Assembly: GCA_006538405.1 (NCBI GenBank)
Contig: BJKQ01000001.1
Span: 3,596,001 to 3,660,000, forward strand
DNA length: 64,000 nucleotides
Direction: 5' to 3'
Origin: Hansfordia pulvinata
Taxonomy: Eukaryota > Ascomycota > Sordariomycetes > Xylariales
Below are positions 25,001-37,100 of the stretch, in pieces. The notes under the pieces are model-generated. The model worked only from the letters and a program-made list of their open reading frames with translations, was not told the DNA's origin and ran no database searches. The translations under genes were made by a program, and so were the position numbers. Each line of letters begins with the position of its first letter. Positions within the stretch are counted from its first letter, which is position 1.

Positions 25001-26139
25001 CTACAGCTCCATCTTGTCGTCCTCCTTCTTCTCCTCCTCTTCGTCGTCGTCGTCGGACAGAGCCTTCTTGGCTAACCGCTCGGCCTCCTCCTTGATGTCC
25101 TTGGGGACCTCGACGTGGCGGCCCTTGGTGGGGCCGTCGGCGTTGCTGATCCACGTCATCTCGAGCTCAAACTCCTTGTCCTTGTTGTCGTCCTGGGCGA
25201 CGTAGATGATGCGGGCGGCCTCCTTGACGCCCTGCTGCAGGTCCAGCTTGCCGGAGGACAGGTCGAGCTTCTCCAGCTCGGCCTTGGCGGCCTGGCGGCC
25301 CTTGCCCGACGCGGCACCGTAGTAGCCCCAGTACAGGCCGCTGGGCTCGATCATGTAGAGGCCGGGGCCGCCGTGGACCTTGCCCGGGGTCTTGCCGCCG
25401 GCGCCGCACGAGGGGCCGGAGCCGACCTCGCCGTCGACGGGGTGTCGAGCTCCGTGTCGAAGCCGCCGACGATGGCGGTGATGCCGAAGGGGCGCACGGA
25501 CTGGTATAGCGTGTAGGCCTGCAGGTATCCGCCCATGCGGCTGGCGAGGTCCGAGGTGGAGATGGGGGCCTTGAAGGTGTCGCGCCAGCTGCGAGCCTCG
25601 TCACGGGCGCGGTCGACAAAGTGGTTTCCGTCGGGGATCATTCCAGAGTAGACCTGGGTACGGCAGCTTGGTGAGCAATGGACGAAGCATGGCGGGCAGG
25701 AGACAAAGGGAGGGGGGCGGGGGCGCGCGCGGCCAAGGGGGGGCGGCGGGCAGGACGTACCACACCGAGATGTCTGTCGACGGTGGAGATGCGCTTGTTG
25801 GCGCCGGGCTTTGCGAGCTTGGAGCTGACGACCTTCTCGACGGCGAGGACGACGCCGTCCTTGCACCGGATGCCGACCGAAGTGCCACCATTCTCTACGG
25901 CCTTGACGGCATATTCGACCTGGAAGTTGCGGCCGTCGGGGAGAAGATGGAGTTTGCGAGATCGTAACCCGTTCCTATCGACGTCTGTGGACAGGCGTGT
26001 CAGTTAGCTCAAGGTTGGGCTGGGGTTGTTTGTGGGATGAGGCTGCGGTCGAGGGGGAGCTGGCCGGAGGGGTCGGTCGGGATCGGAGGGGGGGCTGGCG
26101 CCGCAAGCTGCAGCTGCTGCTGAGGCAGGGGCGTACCAT
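25001..26139 (-). CDS. pre10: 20S proteasome alpha subunit (yeast Pre10 / human PSMA3 orthologue), two apparent one-base frameshifts
   Basis: Three exons, complement(25001..25653, 25761..25984, 26137..26139); the first exon is just the ATG, followed by GTACGC and a 152-nt intron, and the second intron is 107 nt. The protein reads [34 protein letters not shown] and onward through [21 protein letters not shown] and [13 protein letters not shown] to an acidic tail ending [13 protein letters not shown]. This is the alpha-ring signature (YD...SPDGR..QVEYA) without a catalytic N-terminal Thr, with Pre10-specific sequence. The frame breaks at two G4 runs on the plus strand, 25938-25941 (between SP and DGR) and 25439-25442 (between DTP and [10 protein letters not shown]). 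One extra base at each restores about 293 aa. Since the subunit is essential in fungi, base-calling errors are likelier than a pseudogene. Confidence 0.9.
25439..25442. other. Apparent frameshift site 3 (G4, pre10)
   Basis: Four C on the coding strand; five would give [13 protein letters not shown], in frame with the conserved C-terminal half. Confidence 0.75.
25938..25941. other. Apparent frameshift site 4 (G4, pre10)
   Basis: Four C on the coding strand; five would give [15 protein letters not shown], the invariant alpha-subunit signature. Confidence 0.8.
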
Positions 26140-27140
26140 GATGAAGGCAAATCAAGAGTGCCTAGAGAGGGCGACGATGGAAATGGCGCGGTCTGGAAGG
26201 GCAGTTGTGGTGGCGGGAGAGGGTCGCGGAGTCGGCTTGAAGAGATGGATTATGGCGGGTGGGATGGATGGCGGCGTTGAGGTGGGCTCGTGATGTCGTT
26301 AGGTTGGATGTTCCCGGGGGGGAAGCTTGCTTCAGGCAGCCTGGAGCTGCGTCAACGGTCGCCGCCCACTGGCCTGGCCTGGCCTCGTACCTCGTACTCA
26401 GTTTGGCGGGACGAATGCAAGGCTGCGCTAACGGGGAAGGTACGTACCTGAGCGTCCCCGCGATTGCCATTTGAATTAGGTACTACCACCTGCAATAACT
26501 TACATGTAAGGTTGTATTTACTGGTAGACCTACTGCGGTGGATTTACGGAGCCACTGCTGCCTGTGGCGCGCGCTGCGCTGACTTGTGGCGCATCTTGGG
26601 ATCAAGCACCACCATGAATCACCTGAGTAGGGCCACGAGTAGTTCACCCATCGCATCAGCCTGCTAAGCGGCGCAGCCTGGATTGAAGCTATTTATTGAT
26701 TGTTTATTCGAGATTGTAAAGCATCGCGAGTCGAGGCTGTAGAGAAATGACTTCCAGCAGTCGATGAGTCCATTTTCAGATTGCCCTTGTTCGGGAGCAA
26801 CTAACAGTCAGCCAACTTCAAAATCCCGTAGACCTAATCGATTTCGAAATCAACGATCGAATGCCAAGGATGCCACTGAGACCGGTGGAAGGCCGCCAAG
26901 TATCGTGAAATAGAGCATCGTCAGTTCACTCGTGATAATCACTGGACTGGCAAGGCCACGTATTCGAGATATCCATATTGAACAACAGCTGGTCTGTCGC
27001 CTCCCAGCATGGCAACGTTGAATGGTCGATGAGCCAGGTAGTGACTTGAAATCAGAGCGCAAGAGAGGAAAGCAACGTGCAACAAGCAACTGTCCGAGTG
27101 GTGATGGCAGCAAGACTCACGCCGCTCAAGATACCGTGGT
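26140..27140. other. Intergenic, pre10 promoter and 3-prime flank of the BTB-like gene
   Basis: G-rich 5-prime part, then a more AT-rich stretch (26460-27060). No supported gene and no octamer of the TACTCGTA family. Confidence 0.45.
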
Positions 27141-28544
27141 TTAGGGGTGGTCGGGGTCTGTCTCCTCTTCTTCGCTCACCTCTTCTTCATTCGCCTCTTC
27201 CTCGCTCTCCTCTTCTTCGCTCTCCTCTTCCTCGCTCTCATCTTCTTCGATTCCCTCTTCATCTTCTTCGTCATCCTCGGTGGCCGCGCGAGAGCGCTCG
27301 ATGCTGGGGCGTTTCAGGCCCATTCTCTCGCCGTGGTCTGCGCGGAGCTCGTACCGCACCGTTGCCGGCGCCGGCGGGACCTCCTCCAGCTTTTCCAGCC
27401 CCTGACTCTCGTACCAGCTTTTGATGTCGCCGTGGTCCCAGCGGTCATCAATCTCTTATGTCATGCGAGAGAGAGTTGGTGAGCATTGGATACAGTGGTA
27501 GAAAGGGGGGCGGGGGGTGGGGGGGGGAGCAAAGCAACTTGGTAAACACTCACGCATGTGATGCCAAAGCTTGAGGCGCAGATCGTCCATGTGGCCCGGG
27601 ATGCTGGCCTTGAGGCCGCCGGCCGAGTCGATGAACCGTTTGAAGTCCTTGTCCTCCATGGCCGCCTCCCACAGTCTGGCGTATCGATCCTTCGGGGACT
27701 CCACGCCGTCGATGTCCATCCCGTCCGCGACAGAAGAGGAGGAGGAGTCGCCGTCGCCGTCGCCGTCGCCATCGTCGATCAGGGCCAGCGTTGCCGGGTG
27801 CAGCGGCCCGCCGCACTGCAGGACCTTGGTGACGTAGTCGAGCAGCTGCGCGCGGCGCCCCAGCGGCTCGAAGTCGACCGCGCGGCAGTTGTCGAAGACG
27901 TACAGCGGGCCCGCGGGCTCGTAAGGGGGCTGCTGGGTCCAGGGGCGATGCTGCTGCTGCTGCTGCTGCTGGGGCGGAGTCCACGAGGCTGCGAACTCGG
28001 ATGGCGACGGCGACGGCGGCGACGGCAGGGTCGGGGGCGGGGGCAGCTTCTGCTTCCCTTCTGACCGGGCAGGCCTTGACGTCGAGTTCTGCGAGTACTT
28101 AGCCATGACGAGCTGTATGGCGGCGTTGGCCGCCTCGGGCATGTCGAGGTCCATGGCCAGGCACCAGAGGCGCTCCGCGCGCGTGCCCTGGAGGAACAGG
28201 CTATGTGCCGGCGGGTCCTCGACGTCTTCGTCGTCGTCGTCATCGTCGTCGACGCTCATCTTGCCCCCGTCCTTGGCCGGCGACGACGGCAGTGGTGACA
28301 GGGCGCCCTCGGTGATCACGTTCACCAGGTCGCGCACCGTCTGCGGGTGCGTGTCGTCGTCCTCGAGCTCCAGGCGCGATACGTAGTGAGCCTCCAGGCT
28401 GCTGCCTTGCAGCTTCTCGAGGAAGCGCTTCGAGTGGAAGGCCAGCAGGACCGTCGGGCAGGAGACCACCGCCGCGGCGTCTTGTCCCGCCTGCGCCGGG
28501 GTCTGAGCGGAGGCGGACTGCGGGATGATGACGATTTCCGTCAT
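27141..28544 (-). CDS. BTB-like protein with polyglutamine tract and acidic Glu/Ser-rich tail
   Basis: Two exons, complement(27141..27454, 27554..28544), 434 aa; the 99-nt intron starts GTGAGT and ends ATAAG. The start MTEIVIIPQSAS is the first ATG before conserved-looking sequence; the frame is open further upstream to 28823. Residues about 25-140 (LLAFHSKRFLEKL ... LELEDDDTHPQTVRDLVNVI ... LWCLAMDLDMPEAANAAIQLV) have the length and hydrophobic spacing of a divergent BTB/POZ fold: strand, His-Ser loop, helix, then a helical hairpin. The middle is Pro/Ser/Gln-rich with a run of eight glutamines. The C-terminus is a series of ESEEE-type repeats encoded by a TTC/CTC minisatellite. BTB proteins without other domains are abundant in filamentous fungi and mostly of unknown role. 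I infer the BTB assignment from pattern alone. Confidence 0.7.
27163..27275 (-). repeat. Glu-coding TTC/CTC minisatellite
   Basis: Imperfect repeats of CTCTTCTTCGCTCTC type encode the ESEEE series at the end of the BTB-like protein. Read directly. Confidence 0.8.
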
Positions 28545-29375
28545 GAGGTCTCCTGGGTGTGGCCTGGTTTGGCGGATCGAAGTCAGTATTCTGTGGGACC
28601 ATGCGATGTTGAGAATATGTGGTCCCGCGATTGCAAGGGTTGACCATGACAAGGAAACGCCGAGAGTGAGGCCTGACTTACATCTCCTTCTGGATCGCTC
28701 TGAGTTCCTCGGATGTTGCTTCAGATAGGCAGAACCGTGTTGCGAGGTGCTGGAGATCCCCCGTGTGGAAAGGGCAGGCACAGTGAGCGAGAGAGGCCAT
28801 CTGGTCCGACATTCTGGGCGCAACGCTCGAGTGTGCTTTGGTTCCAGGTTGGAAAATAGTAGTAAGTGTGAATGGGAGAGTGAGCAAATACTTGGGCTAG
28901 TTCATTCCGTGAGGTTAAGAAACGAAAAGGATGAGATGTCGGTGAGAGACTTATGCTGAGAAAGTCTCCAGCGCAGTGTCGACGTTTTGAATACTTTACT
29001 CCAGGTTGATAGGGTACTATGCATCACTCTGAAGCTCTCAAAGTAATAATACAGAATCCGAGTTGTTGTTCCGTGTGGATACTCTCTTGATAACGACGAG
29101 GCTCACGCTGTTTTTGACTGGCTGACTGCGCAAACTGCGGGTAGTCAGTCGACTGTGGTGTGGGGTGTTTTTAGAAGTGACTTTGAATCAGTCTTCCAGT
29201 GCCAGGTAAAGTAAGGTAGCCAACGGGCTCAAGTTGCGAGAGGTTTCGGCGTTGCGGTGCTCTGGCGCTCAGGCCAATGTTTCTGAAAGGCACGTAGTAA
29301 AAAAACCATACAGTCTTTCTGGATGTCTATGATGTCAGGCTCTTTGTAATCGACACGAGCATGAAGACCAATGTC

Positions 29376-29441
29376 GTAGAGCTATCCTCGAATCTCTTCA
29401 TCTCACAAGTAGAGCTATCCTCGAATCTCTTCATCTCACAA
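29376..29441. repeat. Perfect 33-bp tandem duplication, two copies
   Basis: Copies at 29376-29408 and 29409-29441 are identical in my reading (start GTAGAGCTATCC, end TCTCACAA). Confidence 0.9.
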
Positions 29442-30951
29442 CCGTACACCACCAAGGGCCAAGAGCGATGCCTTTGCAATTTTCGTTCGGCTCTACAGAG
29501 GGACAGTCGAGGGTTGCCCGCCTGGCTGTCCAATGCCGTGATACTCGAGACTTGCACACTGACAACACGACATCACCACATCAGTGGGCTACAGTCGATT
29601 CTGAATCTAACAGTGGTGCCCTCGGGTCCAGACTCTCCTTGCCACGCCCGTGTAGGAGCATCACGTATATCCTGTGACAAAATCGACGAGATGAGACAGG
29701 CTTACCATCCGAAGTGCGAAGCGACATGGTTACAGGCCCCTACGACGAACCCGGCCGGACATCATCCGATCCTATATTCTGGAAACCGGCAGTCTCTTCT
29801 ACCAGTGGAGACCGCCCTGGAGAAGCGGCGTCAGATGTATGGCTTTTCCCAACTGCCGCTGCTCCCCTGCTGTGAAATGCATGCGAGACTCACGGGTAGG
29901 GTGGAAAGCCTCAACCAAAGGCACGACAAGCCGCACGTCAGACCGGCGCATCGTGTGCCTACGACTACCGCACCGAAGCCACCGGTATCTACAGCTACAG
30001 CCACAGTGGCACCGCACCGCACCGCAAGGATCGACGGCGAGGCGCCCTCCCAATCAAGGCTATGCTACCTTCCAGTCGCAGCAGCCTGCTGCTGGCCCTA
30101 CTGCAACCGCTGACTGCCTCACCTGCTGATCCTGATGGGGAATCACCGGCAAGCACGCAGGGTGCACCGACTTCGCATTGCTGACCGCAAAGGGGGACAA
30201 TGACGTGCATTGCGCCCTGCCCTGCCTGCCTGGGGCTCCTCACACGGACACCATGCAATGCTCGCACTGCCGCGGAACGCGAATAACCTTGCGTGCGTGC
30301 GTGCGTGATCGTACAGCAAAGCAGCGCCAGGCATCGAGCATCTGCCCGGCGATGCCAGCTCACACAAAAGCCCCTCTCCCCCTGCATCGACCGACCGGGA
30401 CTCCCGCCCGATCCCACGGGGTGTGACGCCGGGTGATGTGCAGGCCTAGGTGAGGGTGAGAGAGCCACGGATACTCGTACGGAGACGGAGTACTCTTACG
30501 AGTAGACGCGCCAGGGCCCTTTGGAGATTTCCCCACATGGCGCGGGCACAGCACACGCGAGAGCCGACCAACGAGCACCCAAGCTTGGCACATGGCTCCG
30601 CCGTAGAGAGGGGACGAGAGGTTGATTCCTCCCGCCGGCGCCGTGCAGGGACGGGACCGAAGGCGTTCTCCGGCTTCTGGCGCCGCAGTGAGAGAGCCGT
30701 GGACGCGTGCACTGGGAGAGGCCACTGGGGGGCAGCTACGAGCTATCCCGAGCTGTCCCAAGGCCAAGATGGATGATCGCCGTGGACGCCCCGACAAATG
30801 CCGCAACGCACGGGCAAGTTGCAGACTACAAGTCGTAGCTGCAGGGCTGGCTCAGCCCCGGGGCCCGTTTCAGCTCCCTGCGTCTCGGGTAGAGATGCTG
30901 GCGCATTTTCCGGATCTGGTGCTATGACGGCGCAAGGGGAGGGAGGATGCC

Positions 30952-30964
30952 GGGGGGGGGGGGG
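30952..30964. repeat. Poly-G tract, 13 nt
   Basis: Uninterrupted G run in the gene-free stretch. Confidence 0.85.
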
Positions 30965-33406
30965 AAGGTCTTGTGGTCTAAGCCGGACGGGGACCCTTTC
31001 AAGGAACGGAAGCTTGGCCTGGCGAGACGGAGACGGGGTGAGGCGCAGACCATTCGGGGAGCTATCGACATGGGAGATGGATACTGGTACCCGGGAGAAG
31101 GCCGGGATAGTCGCAATAGTCGTGAAAAGTCAAGTTAACAACAGTGCTGAATACGAAGAAGGGGCTTTCTCGTACTGCCTCGTCGGTACGTTAGGTGAGA
31201 AGAAGACCCAGACGGGTTGCATCCTTCGCTCGAAAGAGACATCACTGCCCAGGGGCGCGTTGTAACGGCGCCAACAACTGCGCAGGGGAGAGGTCGTAGA
31301 TCGCTCTCTCTCTCTTTCCATTGGTGCCGAAGGCATCCGAGAACGACGTAGTGACGGCTCTTGGCCAGGTCGCTAGCCCAGGGTCTGTGAGCAGCGGTCC
31401 AGTCGACTGTCGTAACTGTCCTGCTGCGCCCGTCTGCCTCCCTCTCCTCCCGGCCCAGTCGTTCGGTGGAGAGGCGGGTCGAGGGGCTCATGGGGCAAAG
31501 GAGCGAACGAATCCTTCCAGGGCCGGTGTCGTCTTTTGTGTTTGATAATCGACAGGTACTCGTACACAAACAAGCCCGCCCCTCCGTGACGATGCCGAGC
31601 AAGCTGACCCGACAACGGACGGCGACGCTGAGCCGTGGGATGGGGCAGCCAGCCAGCACTTCGACAGGCCGGCAGGGCGTCCGGCGACAGGCAACCCGCA
31701 CGGGCACGAGGCGAAGACCAGTCGAGAGCCGTGGTGGGTGGCAGACGCCACTCAGCAAGGCGACGCCGACGAGACGGTTGGAGAGGCGGAACGGACCAAC
31801 GGAGAGCGGTAGGGAATCAAACTAAAACCCGGCTAAGAGGCCAGCCAGTGATGCTTAAAATAAATATCCGGGTGTCCATGATCTGAGCGCAGGGAGACGA
31901 CGCGTGACAGGTGCAGAGGGCGCGGGCGAGGGCTGCGGTGCGGTCTGTGAGAGGTCTGTGAGAGGTCGAGAGGGCCCGAGTTGTCGTTGATGGGCACCCA
32001 CCCACACGCCTCCACTCACGAGCTCAAGCTCCAAGCTGTGGGAGGTGGAGAGACAGGTACTCCGTACAGAGGCAGAGGGAGGAGAGATCCAATCCAATCC
32101 ATCCAATTGCAGGCAGTTGAGGTACGGAGCTACGAGCACTCGTACCAGTCTTCATGTATCTAGGTACCAGGTATCTACCCAGTCTGCCCCACGTTCCGTT
32201 TCCGGCTAAGCGCCTCCCGTGACCTCGCGTCGCCGGCGGACGCCCCGCACGACCCGCAATGTTTACTTTGCACACCGAGAGCGTGCCGCTGTTGTTTACT
32301 TTGGCTTCGGTCGAAATCGGAGGGGGCCTCGCCTTCTGATTACCCCTCACCACGACGCCATCCGTGGTCATTGATGCACGTACGAGACGGCCTGGGCTCA
32401 GAAACCCCCCCTGCAGAGGACCGCCGCGACCGTCAGCCCCCCAGGGCCCAGGTGAGCCCGCGGACGGCCGTGATAGGCAGGCGGGCGGCGCGCGATCGGC
32501 CACAGGTGTACGTTACTCGTACGAAGAGTAGGTAGCCACGCCGGGCTCCATGGGCGGGTGGGGGAGCTTCGCCTGCCAATCACGGCCGCCCCATCGCCTC
32601 TCCCAGGTCTGGCCCGCGCCGGGGCCAGGCAGGCAAGCAGGCAGGCGAGACAAGACATTCAACGGCAGCGTTGGGTCTTCGAGTACCAGCAGAAAGTGTG
32701 CTCGGTCTGCCACCCGCTGGCGAGGCGCCGCAATCGGCCGCGCCCAGCCGCGGGGGGGGGGTTACGAGAATGGATGGATACCTCGTGGACTGATGATGTG
32801 ATGGGATGGAGGGGCAGTCGCCAATAGCGTTATCAGGCTCACCGGGGGCCGTCACTCGCGTCGTCGCACGTCGAGCGCCCGGGCTAGCGACGGAACCGGC
32901 TTGGGCCAATGCAAATCACTCAGCTGAAGAGGGCCTCTGTGCCTCTCTTCCCTCCCTCTCTCTCCAAGAGGAGCCTCTTTTCTCTTTCTGGCTTTCTATG
33001 TTGGGCTTTCGGCACGGCATACCTGCAGCAGGGCGCCGCCGCTCGCGCGCTTTCGAGCAGCCAGCCTGCTTCGCAGCCCAGCCAACGGCCTGGCCCCGTT
33101 GCGGAGTACGGAATATAGACAGGCGTGGGCGGCACGGGCACGGCATCAGAGGGTTAACTTACGAGTAGTGCCACCGTGCCTCCGCTGGCCACTCGGGGGT
33201 TCACGCGTCTCATTGGCCCGTCGCCGGCCTTGTGGCTCGATGCGGATTACTCAAATGTCCTTCATGCGAGTGATCGAGTGGCGGTCAGCAGCAGCAGCAG
33301 CATCACCGGGGGCGGCAGCGCTGGGCCATGCGCGACGACGCGTCGTCGCCGCCGCCGCCCCTCTCCGCCCTATCGCGGGCTACGAGAGTACGTACTCGAG
33401 TGTTCT

Positions 33407-33423
33407 AAAAAAAAAAAAAAAAA
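33407..33423. repeat. Poly-A tract, 17 nt
   Basis: Uninterrupted A run. No target-site duplication or retroelement end recognised beside it. Confidence 0.85.
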
Positions 33424-34067
33424 GGTAGAATGGCTGCAGCACGCTCCTCTCGCTGGGCCAGACCGATCGAGCAAGGCGTTCATTCGTGCGTTGTCTATCT
33501 GTCCACCATGCCCGAAGAACCTGGACCTAGCGGGGGCTCGGCTGCGAGGGATGAGCCAGGCACCACGGCAAGGGAAACAGTGGAAGACCGGGAGGAGGAT
33601 GAGGGGAAGGGGAGAGGACGGAGAAGAAAAAGTAAACAAACCATCGAGATCTGATCTCGCCAAATCAAGAATCCCATCTCAGCCTCGCTCGCCCTGGGGG
33701 AGCAAAAAAAGACGAACGCCTCTCCTTGCAGGCAGACCCTCCTCGCCAGGCACCAGATGCAGGTTTCACCCGGGCATCACGGGTTTGCGGAGGGTATCGC
33801 GATCTTTAATGCGCCCCATCTCAGAACTATGGGTGTTTCCAGGGCGCGTGAAATGACCTATGACGACGAGGTGTGCCGGCGCGTCGTGCGCTGCCCCGTT
33901 TTTTTCTGGGGCGGAGACGCGTCTTGGTTAAGGTACAGGTAGCCTCCAGATGTTCAAGCTCGCTTCTACCGAGGGTCCCCCCCAACCCCAACCGCGCGCC
34001 TTCGCTGCACGATCGATCGCCTGTATAGAGATCTTGTATGCGCGAGCATGTGTACTTAAGGTATTTG

Positions 34068-34111
34068 TGGTGGTGGTGGTGGTGGTGGTGTGCGTGCGTG
34101 CGTGCGTGCGT
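34068..34111. repeat. GTG and GCGT microsatellites
   Basis: About seven GTG units followed directly by GCGT units. Confidence 0.8.
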
Positions 34112-37100
34112 CCGTGTTGGGCAGCCGTCTCATCTGCCTAATAGGTACGAGGTATTCCCGAGAGGAAGAAAGAAAAGTGGTGTGCCACGATGACGTTGAA
34201 ACACTGCTCAAGGGATCGGGATTGGCGGCCAGCGATCGGGGATTGGTTGGCAGCTCCCACGCGACCGCCGGCGACCCTCTGTCCTCTGTTCCGGGTCCAT
34301 CCCAATACGCGCACGAGTACGAGTACTCCGTGCTCGAACTCGCCTACGAGTAACTGACTGCTCGGTTCGTCGAGGGTTCGCCCTTGGGCTGGGTGGCCGG
34401 GTATCAACACCTATTCGTTCGTACTCCGCCTGCGCTGTCGTGGCTGTCCAGTCTGACCTGGCAGTGGGTTCTGTTGATGATGATGGTCGGTCGCCTCGTG
34501 AGTGCGCGCTACGGGAAATCATCATACTCACCAGGGAGGCGGACACCACCGCCCGAACAAGGAGAAACGAGGACGATACCGATTGATGGGCCATGGCGGC
34601 TACTACAAGTATTGCTGTTATTATTAGCCTGGGTCAAGGGAGTGGTTGACCCTCGACTCGGCCCCCGCGACAGGGAGGGGACCGCCGTCTTTTCCCGTTT
34701 ATCGGTTGAATCCCGACCAAGAACTATTGCGTCTGTCTTTCTGGGCGGGAAGAGGGTCAATCTGGAGCCAGACCCCGTCGTTGCCTGGTAAGAGCCTCAT
34801 ATCAGGATTTGCACAGAGCCGGGGCACTCGTTTGCTCGTCCTTACGGAGCACGGAGCACGGGGTAGGGCCCCACAGCCGATCTCGTGAGTCTCGACCTTT
34901 GCGGGTTTTTACATCTTTCTTTCTGTCTCTACACGACACCAAGTACGATAGACGTGCACGACGTGCCAGGGCCTGTAAGCGGGGAGGGGAAGGATTTTCT
35001 TTCCTTTCTTGCTTGCTCTGCACAGACACAGAGTGCTGGCTGTCTTTCCGGGTCGGTGGCGCAGGGCAACGCAGTGCCGAACGCTGCAGCGTCCATCCTC
35101 ATCTCCTACCCTGTTCACCATGAGGTCTTAACGGAGGGTCTTAACCTTTTCTTTCCTTTCTTTTTTCGGTCGGCGCCACGGTCGGACCCTGTCGTGGGGC
35201 ACGGACGCCTCACAGTAGTCGTGCAGGCGATTGGACAGAAAAGGAGCGGCCGATGGGAATAGAAGGGATTAAAAGAAGAAAAAAGACTTTCTATTTTCTG
35301 ATTGAGGCTCTGTGGCTCTGTGGCAGCTGCCACGACATGGACCGACCGCGGCTACAGTTTGGTCCGGCGCAGGACAGACCACCAACAGCCGCCGGCGAGT
35401 CGGTACGCGCATTTCAAGTTAGGTAGTGGGTGTGATATTGAGCGTGATAGTCAAAACGTTGGTACAGAACAAACGCTCGCGCTCCCCTCCCCCATCACTA
35501 AACGCGTACTCGTACGAGCACTCGTAGGTGCTGGGTGTCCAACTTGGGGGAGAAGTGGTCAAGGCTGGGGGAACCTTCGATATCAGAAAGGAGGCTAGGT
35601 AACTTGGGTACGGGGAGCAAATGGAAAGGGAGAAAATAGGTGGCCAGCAGTGCGTTATCTTGGGGGCCAGGGCGAAGAAGGGGACCGACGAAATTTACTG
35701 TCTCATCAAGTGTCAAAATAACTTCAAAGTCTTGTTGGTGAGGTACGATACGAACTCGAACGGGCGGTGTTTGGAGAACTGCTGCGCTGGACATGTTCTG
35801 TGCTGGTGAGTGGGAAAAAAGGGTCCAGTGCCGGCGGGCGTTTGGCGACGATCCATCCTCAAGCTCTGCATCAGGTTAACGCGCCCCGCAGACCATCCGG
35901 GCATGCTGCGCTAGGCCTAATTAGTAAGAGAGGTCGACGGCAACTGCGAGGCTACGAGTACAAGCGGGCAGGCGTTGGCGCGTGGCCTTGTCCCATCCAG
36001 GCTCAGGGTATGCTGAGTACCTCATCCGCCCAGCTTCGCCTGGCAGAAACTTCGGGCTGGCTGGAGCCCCGCTTGCCCGAGCTGGTGCTCAGCAGCCCAC
36101 GACAGCTCCAGACGGGAGTGGAGGCTCAGGTACGTACCTGGCAATCTACAAGCTGGAGCTCCGAGAGGAACTCGTAGGTAATGGACTCGGGCTAGTCTGC
36201 TTCCGGGGCGCTCTGGGGCGCTGGGGTTTCTGCTTCTGGCGTTCACTCGGTCGACGAGGTCCAATGGTGGGCGGTGATACTTTTTTTGGGCGTCTCGCGG
36301 GCAGGGGTCCATGCTACGCATGCTTCTCGATTGGACTCGGCAACCAGACCTCACATTACGGACCTACCAGGTAACTAGGAAGACCCCCTGCGAGATCCAT
36401 ATGCTGGACGGATAACTGCGAATCGGTACCTGTCCCTACTCAAAACCCGAGCACTGAGCCGCGGTGGTCGGTGAAATGATGGTCAGCAAAGGATCTTTCG
36501 GTGACGGCTCTCCCCTGGCCTGGCCCCTGCCGGCGCCGAGCCGGGTCCTCTCGACGGCTCTCGTGGATGCCTAAGGGTACGTTCCGCGCTGCGACCACTC
36601 GTGCGAGAACTCCTTGTCCCTGACGAGGCGGCCACAGCACAACGGGCTGTGATGAGCAGCAACGAGTACTCGTAGATAGACGACCAACCAGACATGGTTG
36701 GATACTGTGTACAGCAGCCAATCTGCCTCCAAATCCTCATTGGGAATTATGGAACCCAACTCCTGCCCGGATAGCTGCGACCCTGACTGACCGAGCAGGC
36801 ATTCCAGTTGACAGCGGCCCAGGTCCCTTGGCGGATGAGGCTGCGAGTACATACTCCGTACGAGTACATAGTTGCCACCCGTATCCGTCTAGGTTAGGTA
36901 GTTGTCCTCGTCACATCCCGCCCCCTTAAGACCCTTGCGGCTCTTGGGTACGACAAGATGGGAAAAGAAGAAGGAGGGGATGATGATGATGAGGGGCGGA
37001 TCCTGGCAACAAGCCATCGGACATGTACTCGTAGCACCCGTTCTCGTCTTTTCTAGCACCCATCCCTCGCCGCCGGGGTCGTTGATGTCGGCCGGACGGG

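Noticed and set aside
33407..33423. Poly-A tract as the end of a retroposed sequence
   Set aside because: No upstream reverse-transcriptase or SINE-like sequence and no target-site duplication found by eye.
33176..33856. 226-codon plus-strand frame
   Set aside because: It runs through the poly-A tract (poly-Lys) and a CAGCAG repeat; composition is not protein-like.
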